NCBI GenBank assembly: GCA_017848115.1
Contig: JAGAKZ010000041.1
Coordinates: forward strand, 1-63,316
Source of the DNA: Oscillospiraceae bacterium
Lineage (GTDB): Bacteria; Bacillota; Clostridia; Oscillospirales; Ruminococcaceae
Direction: 5' to 3'
Length of the DNA stretch: 63,316 bases
Below, in pieces: positions 52,056 to 60,522 of this stretch. The position numbers and the translations under genes were made by a program. The stretch's first letter is position 1; every line of letters starts with the position of its first letter. The notes under the pieces are model-generated. The model was not told the DNA's origin. It saw nothing but the letters and a program-made list of their open reading frames with translations, and did not search any database.

Positions 52056-54674
52056 TTATTTAAGACCGGCTATAGACTGTTCTATCTTCTGCATCTTTTC
52101 CTGAGCCTTAGCAAGCTTTGCCTTTTCAGCTTCGATAAGCTTTTCAGGTGCTTTTGCAATAAATCCTTCATTGTTAAGCTTACCTGAAAGGAAGTCTATA
52201 TCCTTCTGTACTTTTTCTTTTTCCTTGTTAAGTCTTGCAAGTTCCTTGTCCTTGTCAACAAGTTCATTCATAGGAATAAATGCACGGGCACTGTCTGTTA
52301 CAGCTGTTACAGCATCTTCGATATCAAACTTCTCTGCTACATTTACTTCCTTTGCAAATGCCATCTTTTCGAAGAACATTGAACAGCTTTCAAAAAGAGC
52401 TGTATCTGCTGTTTCAATAAATACATTTGCCTTTACTGACGGCGGAATGTTCATTTCTGTTCTTCTGTTTCTTATTTCCTTGATAACAGCAATAACTTTT
52501 TCAAATGCCTCTTCTTCTTCCTTGTATGAATATTTTTCTTCAAATACAGGGAACTTTTCAAGCATGATAGGGCATGACTCATCAGTGAGTGTCTGCCAGA
52601 TCTCTTCTGTTATATATGGCATAAACGGATGGAGAAGTTTAAGCATTCCCTGCATGATAAATACAAGAACAGCCTGTGCAGATGCCATTGTTTCGCCACC
52701 TGCCATAATTCTTGGCTTTGTAAGCTCGATATACCAGTCGCAGTAAACGTCCCAGATGAAATCATAAAGTTTTGATACGGCAACACCGAGTTCAAAATTA
52801 TCAAGATTGTCATTTACAGCGGCTGCAAGGTCATTAAACTTGCTTATGATCCACTTGTCTTCTATATTAAGATTTTCCGGAAGTCCTGTGAACTTGAAAT
52901 CATCAGGGAGATTCATCATGATAAAACGTGATGCATTCCAGAGTTTATTTGCAAAGTTTCTTGATGCCTTTACCTTTTCGTCCATATAACGCATATCATT
53001 TCCGGGTGAGTTACCTGTTGCAAGAGTAAATCTGAGTGCGTCTGCACCATACTCAGCAATAACTTCAAGAGGATCTATACCGTTTCCGAGTGATTTTGAC
53101 ATCTTGCGTCCCTTTGAGTCACGTACAAGACCATGAATAAGTACAGTGTCAAAAGGAACTTTTCCCATGTGTTCGATACCTGAGAACATCATTCTTACTA
53201 CCCAGAAGAATATGATATCATAACCTGTAACAAGTGTATTTGTAGGATAGAAGAAATCAAGGTCTTCTGTCTTGTCAGGCCAGCCGAGTGTTGAAAACGG
53301 CCAGAGAGCTGAGCTGAACCATGTATCGAGTGTATCGGGATCCTGACGCATTGGCTTGCCACATTCAGGGCAAACTGCGGAGTTTTCTTTTGTTACTGTC
53401 ATTTTACCGCAACAGTCGCAGTAAAATGCCGGTATCTGATGCCCCCACCAGAGCTGACGTGATATACACCAGTCCTTGATATTTTCAAGCCAGTGGAAAT
53501 AGATCTTGTTGAATCTCTCAGGAACAAACTTTGTTTCACCGTTCTTTACAGCGTCTATTGCAGGCTGTGCAAGAGGTTCCATCTTTACAAACCACTGTTT
53601 TGAAACTCTTGGTTCAACTGTAGTACCGCAACGATAGCAAGTACCAACGTTGTGGCTGTAGTCTTCTATCTTTACAAGAGCGCCTTCTTCTTCAAGATCC
53701 TTTACGATAGCATTTCTTGCTTCAAATCTCTCCATACCTGCATAAGCCGGATAGTCTTCTGTGATTCTTGCATCATCTGTCATAACATTTATAACAGGGA
53801 GATCGTGACGGAGACCTACTTCAAAGTCATTAGGGTCATGTGCAGGAGTTATCTTAACAACACCTGTACCAAAATCCATCTCAACATAATCATCAGCAAC
53901 GATAGGTATTTCTCTGTGTACGATAGGAAGTATAACTGTCTTTCCTACGAGATCCTTATATCTTTCATCATTAGGGTTTACAGCAACAGCAGTATCGCCG
54001 AGAAGTGTTTCCGGACGTGTTGTTGCAAGTTCAAGATATCCTGAACCGTCAGAAAGCTTGTATCTGAGGTGCCAGAAATGTCCTGCCTGATCCTCATACT
54101 CAACTTCTGCGTCAGAAATAGATGTCTTACATGTAGGACACCAGTTTATTATTCTTTCGCCTCTGTAAATAAGACCTTTTTCATAAAGCTTTACAAAAAC
54201 TTCTTTTACAGCCTTGTTACAACCTTCGTCCATTGTGAAACGTTCTCTTGACCAGTCACATGAAGAACCGAGTTTTTTGAGCTGTTCAACTATTCTTCCG
54301 CCGTACTGTTCTTTCCACTTCCATGCACGTTCCATAAAACCGTCTCTGCCGATATCTTCTTTAGTAACGCCCTCTTTTTTCATAGCTTCAACTATCTTTG
54401 CTTCTGTAGCTATGGAAGCGTGGTCTGTACCGGGAAGCCAAAGAGTAGCGTAACCTGACATTCTCTTGTATCTTATGAGTATATCCTGTAAAGTTTCATC
54501 AAGAGCATGACCCATGTGAAGCTGACCTGTTATGTTCGGAGGCGGAATAACAATTGTGTATGGTTTTTTTGTTCTGTCAACTGTTGCCTTAAAACAATCA
54601 TTGTCTGTCCAGTACTTGTAGATTCTGTCCTCTACATTACCCGGATCATAAACTTTGTTAAGTTCTTTTTTCAT
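52056..54674 (-). CDS. valS: Valyl-tRNA synthetase
   Basis: An 872-residue class I synthetase. HIGH motif in PNITGQLHMGHAL, editing domain GTGVVKITPAHDPNDF, KMSKS in GRKMSKSLGNG, zinc-type Cys pairs (CPTCKTS; CDCCGK with CPECGK) and the C-terminal coiled-coil arm (KELARLNKEKEKVQKDIDFLSGKL). ATG 54674 after AAGGAATG. No T-box leader is present because a DUF1015 gene lies only 23 bases upstream. Confidence 0.97.
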   Translation of the reverse strand: MKKELNKVYDPGNVEDRIYKYWTDNDCFKATVDRTKKPYTIVIPPPNITGQLHMGHALDETLQDILIRYKRMSGYATLWLPGTDHASIATEAKIVEAMKKEGVTKEDIGRDGFMERAWKWKEQYGGRIVEQLKKLGSSCDWSRERFTMDEGCNKAVKEVFVKLYEKGLIYRGERIINWCPTCKTSISDAEVEYEDQAGHFWHLRYKLSDGSGYLELATTRPETLLGDTAVAVNPNDERYKDLVGKTVILPIVHREIPIVADDYVEMDFGTGVVKITPAHDPNDFEVGLRHDLPVINVMTDDARITEDYPAYAGMERFEARNAIVKDLEEEGALVKIEDYSHNVGTCYRCGTTVEPRVSKQWFVKMEPLAQPAIDAVKNGETKFVPERFNKIYFHWLENIKDWCISRQLWWGHQIPAFYCDCCGKMTVTKENSAVCPECGKPMRQDPDTLDTWFSSALWPFSTLGWPDKTEDLDFFYPTNTLVTGYDIIFFWVVRMMFSGIEHMGKVPFDTVLIHGLVRDSKGRKMSKSLGNGIDPLEVIAEYGADALRFTLATGNSPGNDMRYMDEKVKASRNFANKLWNASRFIMMNLPDDFKFTGLPENLNIEDKWIISKFNDLAAAVNDNLDNFELGVAVSKLYDFIWDVYCDWYIELTKPRIMAGGETMASAQAVLVFIMQGMLKLLHPFMPYITEEIWQTLTDESCPIMLEKFPVFEEKYSYKEEEEAFEKVIAVIKEIRNRRTEMNIPPSVKANVFIETADTALFESCSMFFEKMAFAKEVNVAEKFDIEDAVTAVTDSARAFIPMNELVDKDKELARLNKEKEKVQKDIDFLSGKLNNEGFIAKAPEKLIEAEKAKLAKAQEKMQKIEQSIAGLK

Positions 54675-54697
54675 AAATAATATCATTCCTTTTTATA

Positions 54698-55963
54698 TTA
54701 ATCAGTTATTTTTCTGCACTCTGTGTAATATCTCTTATCCCATGCATGACCCATGGAGAAAGTTTTTCTAGGGAGTGCGCCATCTGAAATTACTGTCGGG
54801 AACAGTTCGGATTTTTCCATATCAGGAAGAATAAATCCTATGCTGTTATCACTCATAGAAAGCTTTTCGATTACGTCTGTACCATGAATATAGTCTATCT
54901 TGCAACCGTTTTCCGCTATGTAATCATCGAGGAACTGCTGGAGACTGCCTACAGTAAGCTTTGAATAAACCTTTGTTATTCCGACTGAGGTTCTCTTTCC
55001 CTTTATAACGTATTCCATTTTCTGCTCGCAGTTATCAGTGTTTTCTGTTATACCAAGAACCTGTGTCATTTTTTCAAGAAGATCTTCTGTATTTACATCT
55101 GTAACTATACGATGAATAGCTTCAAACTTAAGCGCAGGAGAATGAAGATTTACTATCTCCACAAGAGCATATCTTGCAGGGTGATTGCTCATATCCTTAT
55201 CAGGAGATGACTTTTTAAGTTCTTCATAGAAAGCTTTTGCTGTAGCAAGTGAATGATTTCCGTCACCCATAGCATATACAAGAGGAGCACAACCGTTAAG
55301 ACCATATTTTTTGTTGAAGTTCTCAGGATCTTCAAGTCCGGCAAGTGCATCGATGATACCTTTCTGATTTTCTTCGTCAATTACCCAGCCTCTTAAAGAA
55401 CCGCCTCTCTGCATAAGAGTAAAATCATATACTTTCTGTAATTTGTCCTTTATTTTTTCAACCGGTTCAACTACTGTTCTTTCTTCATCATCAATAAGTA
55501 TCATGATATGAGGAAGTTCAAGCTTTGCACCACGTCTTACTGCGATCCTTGGTGGTATACGTTCAACAACTGTCGCTTCCGTAGCTCTTACAAGTGAGTC
55601 AGAACCTTTTGAATAATCGTAGTCTTCAAGATCTATACAGCCGACTATTCCGGCTCTTATTTCTCCGTCATCCTGAACTCTTTCAAGGTAGATCATAGAG
55701 TTTTTGTACTCTTCAAAAACATTATCCTTTATTCCCTTATCCATTGCAGAGTGGATCTTTTCTATTCTTTTTTCCACATCATTATCTTCAAGATAGATCT
55801 CAGGAAGAATGTAGTCAAGAGTAGAGATACTGCCACTTGTTATTTCTGATGTTTCTTTCCAGTAGTCAGGCTCACTTGTGTACTGGTCGCAAGCGACTAC
55901 AGACCATTTTTCCATATCTGCATTTTTCGGGAGCAGAATATCGGCATTTCTGAATGTTTTCAT
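54698..55963 (-). CDS. DUF1015 family protein
   Basis: A 421-residue cytosolic protein of the DUF1015 family: LLPKNADMEKWSVVACDQYTSEPDYW, YLERVQDDGEIRAGIVGCIDLEDYDY, VRATEATVVERIPPR, YAMGDGNHSLATAKAFYEEL and an END region (VIEKLSMSDNSIGFILP). In some bacteria this family is linked to serine metabolism or D-amino acid handling, but no activity is established here. ATG 55963 has AAGGAAATG. Co-directional with valS. Confidence 0.88.
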   Translation of the reverse strand: MKTFRNADILLPKNADMEKWSVVACDQYTSEPDYWKETSEITSGSISTLDYILPEIYLEDNDVEKRIEKIHSAMDKGIKDNVFEEYKNSMIYLERVQDDGEIRAGIVGCIDLEDYDYSKGSDSLVRATEATVVERIPPRIAVRRGAKLELPHIMILIDDEERTVVEPVEKIKDKLQKVYDFTLMQRGGSLRGWVIDEENQKGIIDALAGLEDPENFNKKYGLNGCAPLVYAMGDGNHSLATAKAFYEELKKSSPDKDMSNHPARYALVEIVNLHSPALKFEAIHRIVTDVNTEDLLEKMTQVLGITENTDNCEQKMEYVIKGKRTSVGITKVYSKLTVGSLQQFLDDYIAENGCKIDYIHGTDVIEKLSMSDNSIGFILPDMEKSELFPTVISDGALPRKTFSMGHAWDKRYYTECRKITD

Positions 55964-55994
55964 AAATTCATTTCCTTTCATTAAAATATGCCAC

Positions 55995-56034
55995 ATTATA
56001 ATGACATTTTTTTGTATATCTGAAGTGCTATAAT
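55995..56034. promoter_or_regulatory. Divergent promoters, DUF1015-valS and the gene at 56075
   Basis: Plus strand: extended -10 TG-N-TATAAT (56026-56034) without a clear -35. Minus strand: TATAAT at 56000-55995 with a poor -35 (TCAGAT) 17 bases away. Confidence 0.5.
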
Positions 56035-56074
56035 AGTCACATATCAAACAAATAATATGATAAGAGGTATGCAA

Positions 56075-56314
56075 ATGAAATACATATATACTATACTTAG
56101 TGGCAACAACACTTATTCAGTATTTGAAAGAAAAAGTGTCATTGACAAAAAAGTAATAAAAACTTTTGGTATCTGTATCGAAAACAAAACAGATACTGTC
56201 TACGTTCCCGATATAACAACTGTCAGGGAAATTGCACTTTGCATAATAAAAATTATATCAGCCGATAAAGTTATGCCTGACAGACTTCATAATGTGTTAA
56301 GTAAGATCATCTGA
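56075..56314 (+). CDS. Small conserved-looking protein, 79 aa (possibly DUF6514)
   Basis: A compact soluble protein: MKYIYTILSGNNTYSVFERK, TFGICIENKTDTVYVPDITTV, then a helix REIALCIIKIISADKVMP. The pattern of a beta-meander then helix recalls the small DUF6514 family of Ruminococcaceae; this label is from memory. AGAGG site and ATG 56075. It converges on the CobW genes with 5 bases between stops. Confidence 0.65.
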   Translation: MKYIYTILSGNNTYSVFERKSVIDKKVIKTFGICIENKTDTVYVPDITTVREIALCIIKIISADKVMPDRLHNVLSKII

Positions 56315-56319
56315 AAAAA

Positions 56320-57252
56320 TCAGCTGAAATAAACCCATTCTGAATCAGGAGCCTTTGCCGGTTTTACGTCCTTTACATAAAATACCGGTGAAGGTTCTTC
56401 CATTCCTGCAGGCTGGCATATCTGTATCTCTGCAGTAACTGTTACCCATTCGCCTTCTTTAAGATCAGACTTGGTTTCACATACGCAAAGAAGTTTCAAA
56501 TACGCTATATCATCGGCACAACAAGTCATTGCGTGTCTTCCTGCAAGGAATGAGTTCGGAGGATAACCTTCGGGTCTTGCTACTACACCCTTGAACTGCA
56601 CTTTCTTTCCGTTGTATCGAGGATAGTTTTCAAATACATCTATATACCAAAGACCATAATCTATGTCCTCTATTTTTATAACAGGGGCATTTATATCAAA
56701 AGGAAGTTCATCAAGTTCTTCGTCTGCTGTACCGTCTTTTTTTATAAACATAAGTGACGCTTCCGGATTTACTGCCTTTACTGCTGCTCTGAGCGGTAAT
56801 TTCTTTGTGTTTTCATCACATCTGTTAAATACAACAACAGTTGCATACTTGAACTGATCTATCATTATAGAACGCATATTTTTCATCTGTGAATCAAAAA
56901 CAGAGGCATCAGCCATTGCAGATATCTCAACAAGTTCCCATTCTTTCGGAAGTTCATTGTCAAGAGTTTCATCTATGCTTACCATACAGTTACATTCTAT
57001 GATAACGGCTGTCGGAGCGTGTTCCTTCTGCACTTTAAGGAGAAATTCATAATTAAAGTCCTCCTTGTTTTCAAGATTGAAAACAACTACATTGTCTCTG
57101 AGATCTTCAAGTTCTGTAAATCCGTCTTCACAAACAATTATTGCAACTTTTTCCTGCTCAATGAAAAACTGCTGTGTCAGCCATCTTTGTATCATAGTGG
57201 TCTTACCGCTCTCAACAAATCCGGTAAACATAAATACAGGAGTCATATCCAT
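56320..57252 (-). CDS. CobW/P47K-type GTPase fused to a TIGR03943-like domain
   Basis: A 310-residue protein. Residues 1-190: G3E-family GTPase with Walker A GFVESGKTT (11-19), FNRCDE (NKxD-like guanine site). The usual CxCC metal motif of CobW proteins is not at its normal place; only ECNCM (86-90) is seen. Residues 200-310: YNGKKVQFKGVVARPEGYPPNSF, AGRHAMTCCADD, GEWVTVTAEI, matching the C-terminal domain of TIGR03943/DUF1980 permease-partner proteins. Those families act in metal (often zinc) homeostasis. It follows the His-rich CobW gene by 18 bases and probably shares its target metal. Confidence 0.82.
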   Translation of the reverse strand: MDMTPVFMFTGFVESGKTTMIQRWLTQQFFIEQEKVAIIVCEDGFTELEDLRDNVVVFNLENKEDFNYEFLLKVQKEHAPTAVIIECNCMVSIDETLDNELPKEWELVEISAMADASVFDSQMKNMRSIMIDQFKYATVVVFNRCDENTKKLPLRAAVKAVNPEASLMFIKKDGTADEELDELPFDINAPVIKIEDIDYGLWYIDVFENYPRYNGKKVQFKGVVARPEGYPPNSFLAGRHAMTCCADDIAYLKLLCVCETKSDLKEGEWVTVTAEIQICQPAGMEEPSPVFYVKDVKPAKAPDSEWVYFS

Positions 57253-57270
57253 ATTAAATTTCCTCTCCCA

Positions 57271-58785
57271 TTAATTTTTATTTTTAAAAAGTGCTTCAAG
57301 TTTAGCTTCATCTACGTTTGTACCGATAACAACGAGTCTGCCTGTTACATCAGCGCCACCGAAACGAACGTTGTATTCATCAGGAACATAGTCAAAGTGT
57401 ATCCACTTTCCGTCTGCTGCAGGAACTATTCCCTTTGCTCTTAGTATAAATCCGTAGTTGTTTTCATCAGTAAATGATGCAAGAATATTCTTTATTTCAT
57501 CTTCAGTAAACTTTCTTACTGTTTCTGTTCCCCAGCTTGAAAATACTTCATCTGCATGGTGGTGGTGATGTCCGCAACTGCATTCACCGTCATGGTCATG
57601 ATGATGGTGATGTCCGCATTCACATTCTTCATCGTGGTCATGATGATGGTGATGTCCGCATTCACATTCTTCATCGTGGTCGTGATGATGGTGATGTCCG
57701 CATTCACATTCTTCATCGTGGTCGTGATGATGGTGATGTCCGCATTCACATTCTTCGTCATGGTCATGATGGTGGTGATGTCCGCATTCACATTCTTCAT
57801 CGTGGTCATGATGGTGGTGATGTCCGCATTCACATTCTTCGTCGTGGTCAAATTCATCTTCATATCCGATACCTTCGATATACTCGTCTTCAAAGTCAAG
57901 CTGGAAACCGCTGTCCATAACATCTTTTATCTGCTTACCGTCTATTTCATCCCAGTCTGTTGTTATGATAAGAGCACTCGGATTCAACTCATTAAGTGCA
58001 TCTGTACACTTTTCAAGCTCAGCATCATCAATGTCTTTTGTACGGCTAAGAACTACGAGTGATGCACTCTGAATCTGGTCGATAAAAAATTCTCCGAAAA
58101 GTTTAAGATATTTTGAATATTTCTTTACATCAACAACAGCAGTATAAGCATTCAGACAAATAGGGGTATCCTCTGCAACGCCTTCTACTGCCTTTATAAC
58201 ATCTGAAAGCTTTCCTACGCCTGAAGGTTCAATTATTACTCGGTCCGGATCAAAATCAGCAACTACCTTTCTGAGTGATTCGCCAAAATCTCCGACAAGT
58301 GAACAGCAGATACAACCGGAATTCATTTCAGTTATCTCAACACCGCATTCTTTAAGAAAACCACCGTCAATGCTTATCTCACCAAATTCATTTTCGATAA
58401 GAACAACCTTTTCACCCTTATACGCCTCTGCTATCATTTTCTTTATAAGAGTTGTTTTTCCTGCTCCGAGAAATCCTGAATAAATATCGACAGGAATAAG
58501 TGATTCTTCCTGTTCATCACACCATTTTTCAAAAGCATTTATAACATCATTGAGTTCCTGTTTATCTTCGATATTTATAAGTTCCACTTCATTTTCTGCG
58601 TGTTCGATAAAACCGTAAAGATAAACATCACCTTCTGTTTCCGGATTTTCCGGAACAAGTGCAAGGTATTCCTTACTGTTGCATTCAAATACCGTAAGAA
58701 CTTTACATTCCATTACGCTGTCATCTTCAAGTGTTATAGTGATCTTGTCATGATCATGATGATTTGTCTGCTCTTTGTTATTCAT
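57271..58785 (-). CDS. CobW-type metal GTPase with DUF1292-like N-terminus and seven Cys/His repeats
   Basis: A 504-residue protein. Residues 10-92 match the small DUF1292 domain (ITLEDDSVMECKVLTVF, YLALVPE, VYLYGFIEHAE). Residues 97-300 are the CobW GTPase: Walker A GFLGAGKTT (104-112), ENEFGEISIDGG, metal motif GCICCS (157-162), EPSGV, SRTKD. Residues 313-410 are seven 14-residue units DHDEECECGHHHHH (last DHDGECSCGHHHHH), a large metal store or sensor tail. Residues 420-504 are the CobW C-terminal domain (FILRAKGIVPAADGKWIHFDYVP, GRLVVIGTNVDEAKLEALF). G3E GTPases deliver Zn, Co or Ni; the tail suits Zn or Ni. Confidence 0.92.
   Translation of the reverse strand: MNNKEQTNHHDHDKITITLEDDSVMECKVLTVFECNSKEYLALVPENPETEGDVYLYGFIEHAENEVELINIEDKQELNDVINAFEKWCDEQEESLIPVDIYSGFLGAGKTTLIKKMIAEAYKGEKVVLIENEFGEISIDGGFLKECGVEITEMNSGCICCSLVGDFGESLRKVVADFDPDRVIIEPSGVGKLSDVIKAVEGVAEDTPICLNAYTAVVDVKKYSKYLKLFGEFFIDQIQSASLVVLSRTKDIDDAELEKCTDALNELNPSALIITTDWDEIDGKQIKDVMDSGFQLDFEDEYIEGIGYEDEFDHDEECECGHHHHHDHDEECECGHHHHHDHDEECECGHHHHHDHDEECECGHHHHHDHDEECECGHHHHHDHDEECECGHHHHHDHDGECSCGHHHHHADEVFSSWGTETVRKFTEDEIKNILASFTDENNYGFILRAKGIVPAADGKWIHFDYVPDEYNVRFGGADVTGRLVVIGTNVDEAKLEALFKNKN
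57556..57849 (-). repeat. Seven 42-bp tandem repeats encoding Cys/His units
   Basis: Exactly 7 x 42 bases in frame, nearly identical with a few synonymous changes (for example GTGGTCATG versus GTGGTCGTG on the plus strand). High identity points to recent expansion by slippage or recombination. The long open frames on the plus strand here are by-products of the repeat. Confidence 0.97.
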
Positions 58786-58813
58786 TATATTTAAAATTCC
58801 TTTCTGAATTTAT

Positions 58814-59824
58814 TTACTGATATTTATGAACCGGAATATATTCAAATCCGTCAAGTAGTTCTTCCATCTTATCATAAACTATTGCTGTGCCATTTGCAAC
58901 ACAAGTAACGGCATTTCCGGCTATTTTACATTTTAATCCTGTTTCTGAACTTATCAGTCTGTCCAGATTTCCGAGCAATGCTCCTCCGCCTGTCAGAATT
59001 ATCCCGCTGTCGTATATATCACGCACCAGTTCAGGAGGTGTCTGTTCAAAAACATAACGTATAGCTTCTATTATTTCCGCAAGATGTTCTTCTATAGCGA
59101 GATGAACATCAAGTTCACTTATTTCTATAGACTGTGGCATACTTGTGTAAAGGTTTTTTCCGCCTACCTTCATTCGCTTGGTGACTCCGGGATTATACGC
59201 ATTTGCCATTTGTTTTTTTATTTTTTCGGCAGTACGCTCTCCTATAAGCATTTTATAGCGATTTGAAATATACTTCAAAATCGACATATCCAGCTTATTT
59301 CCGGCTGTTGTAATCGAATGAGAAACTACTATACCATTTAGTGAAACTACCGCAATATCTGTAGTTCCACCGCCTATATCAACAACCATATGCCCTTTTG
59401 GCAACGAGATATCAATATTTGCTCCAAGCATCGCAGCTATAGGCTCCTGTATCAGATACACCTTTCTTGCACCTGCACCTATCGCTGCTTCTATAACCGC
59501 TCTGCTTTCGATATCAGTAATAAAAGAAGGTATACACAAAACAGTACGGGGACGTATCGGCTGATTTCCGAGAACTCTCAGAATAAGCGCTTTTATCATT
59601 ACTTCAGCCATGCCGTCATCTGAAATAACACCATCGGCAAGAGGACGAACTATGGTTATATAGTCAGGAGTCCTTCCTATCATATTGTAAGCTTCCGTAC
59701 CAACTGCAATAACTTCTTTTTTATATCTGTGATATGCAACTACGGACGGTTCACTCAGAATTATTCCTTTATGATTTGCTGACACAACCATATTGGCAGT
59801 TCCAAGATCAACTCCGATATCCAT
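58814..59824 (-). CDS. mreB: MreB/Mbl-family actin-like protein
   Basis: A 336-residue actin-like ATPase organising wall synthesis. Motifs: phosphate 1 IGVDLGTANMVV, RPLADGVISDDGMAE, phosphate 2 MVVDIGGGTTDIAVVSL, adenosine GIILTGGGALLGNLD, and TRVV-type EPIAAMLGANI. ATG 59824 with GGGAGGA is preferred to the 59914 extension. It is not beside mreCD, so it may be an Mbl-type paralogue; it lies downstream of comF. Confidence 0.94.
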   Translation of the reverse strand: MDIGVDLGTANMVVSANHKGIILSEPSVVAYHRYKKEVIAVGTEAYNMIGRTPDYITIVRPLADGVISDDGMAEVMIKALILRVLGNQPIRPRTVLCIPSFITDIESRAVIEAAIGAGARKVYLIQEPIAAMLGANIDISLPKGHMVVDIGGGTTDIAVVSLNGIVVSHSITTAGNKLDMSILKYISNRYKMLIGERTAEKIKKQMANAYNPGVTKRMKVGGKNLYTSMPQSIEISELDVHLAIEEHLAEIIEAIRYVFEQTPPELVRDIYDSGIILTGGGALLGNLDRLISSETGLKCKIAGNAVTCVANGTAIVYDKMEELLDGFEYIPVHKYQ

Positions 59825-59838
59825 AAAAGTCCTCCCTT

Positions 59839-60522
59839 CTATCTTAGTTTTGACTGTGCGGCAGCTACAAGGAACACTGTATCTGCGCCTGCTCTTTTCA
59901 AAAGATGAGCACACCTGTTCACTGTACTCCCTGTTGTTATGACATCATCACATATTATTACTGACTTTCCTGTCAGGTCGATATCTCTTGACATGATAGA
60001 TGATATATTAATAAGTCTTTGTGCTCTTTTAAGATAATGCTGTGACGCTGACTTGCCTGATTTGTAGAGAATATTTTTACATAGCTCTGTTTTTAATGCA
60101 ACTGCTATTTCCTTTGCAATAACTTCAGCCTGATTATATCCGCGTTCACAATAAGACTGCTTTGACATAGGTACCGGAACTATACAGTCAAATTTCATAT
60201 CACTGTACTCACTGCACAATATCTGTGCTATAAGTTTTCCTGTATATTCGCCGAAATTTTTATTTTTCCCTCTTTTAAGAGACAATACGCCTTCTTTTAC
60301 CAGATCTTCATAACGCAAAGGAACAACAGCTCCGTCATAGTTTAAGTTTTCCGAACATATACATATTTCTTTTCCGCAGTATTTGCAGACTTTTTCATAA
60401 ACAATGTCGATTTTTTTATGGCACTTACTGCATATGAGTTTGTCCCATTTTATAAAATCGTTGCAACAAGGACATCTGTTCGGATAAAATATATCGAGTA
60501 TGTATTTATGAAGTGTACTCAT
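59839..60522 (-). CDS. comF: ComF-family phosphoribosyltransferase-like protein
   Basis: A 227-residue protein with N-terminal zinc knuckles (CPCC, CSKCHKK, CKYCGKEICIC) and a C-terminal phosphoribosyltransferase fold (CIVPVPMSKQSYCERGYNQAEVIAKEIA, PRPP loop VIICDDVITTGSTVN). ComFC helps single-stranded DNA handling during transformation. The ATG at 60522 lies inside the recD2 end, overlapping it by 17 bases. Confidence 0.93.
   Translation of the reverse strand: MSTLHKYILDIFYPNRCPCCNDFIKWDKLICSKCHKKIDIVYEKVCKYCGKEICICSENLNYDGAVVPLRYEDLVKEGVLSLKRGKNKNFGEYTGKLIAQILCSEYSDMKFDCIVPVPMSKQSYCERGYNQAEVIAKEIAVALKTELCKNILYKSGKSASQHYLKRAQRLINISSIMSRDIDLTGKSVIICDDVITTGSTVNRCAHLLKRAGADTVFLVAAAQSKLR

Noticed and set aside
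54675-54697. T-box leader expected before valS
   Set aside because: Only 23 bases separate valS from the DUF1015 gene and no specifier stem or T-box sequence is present.
57556-57849. CRISPR-like array
   Set aside because: The 42-bp units are contiguous without unique spacers and are in frame in a CobW gene.
57537-58062. Long plus-strand open frames with MVMSAFTFF-type or GDVRIHILHRG-type repeats
   Set aside because: They are antisense readings of the 42-bp Cys/His repeat, whose period is a multiple of three and keeps all frames open. No ribosome site or codon logic.
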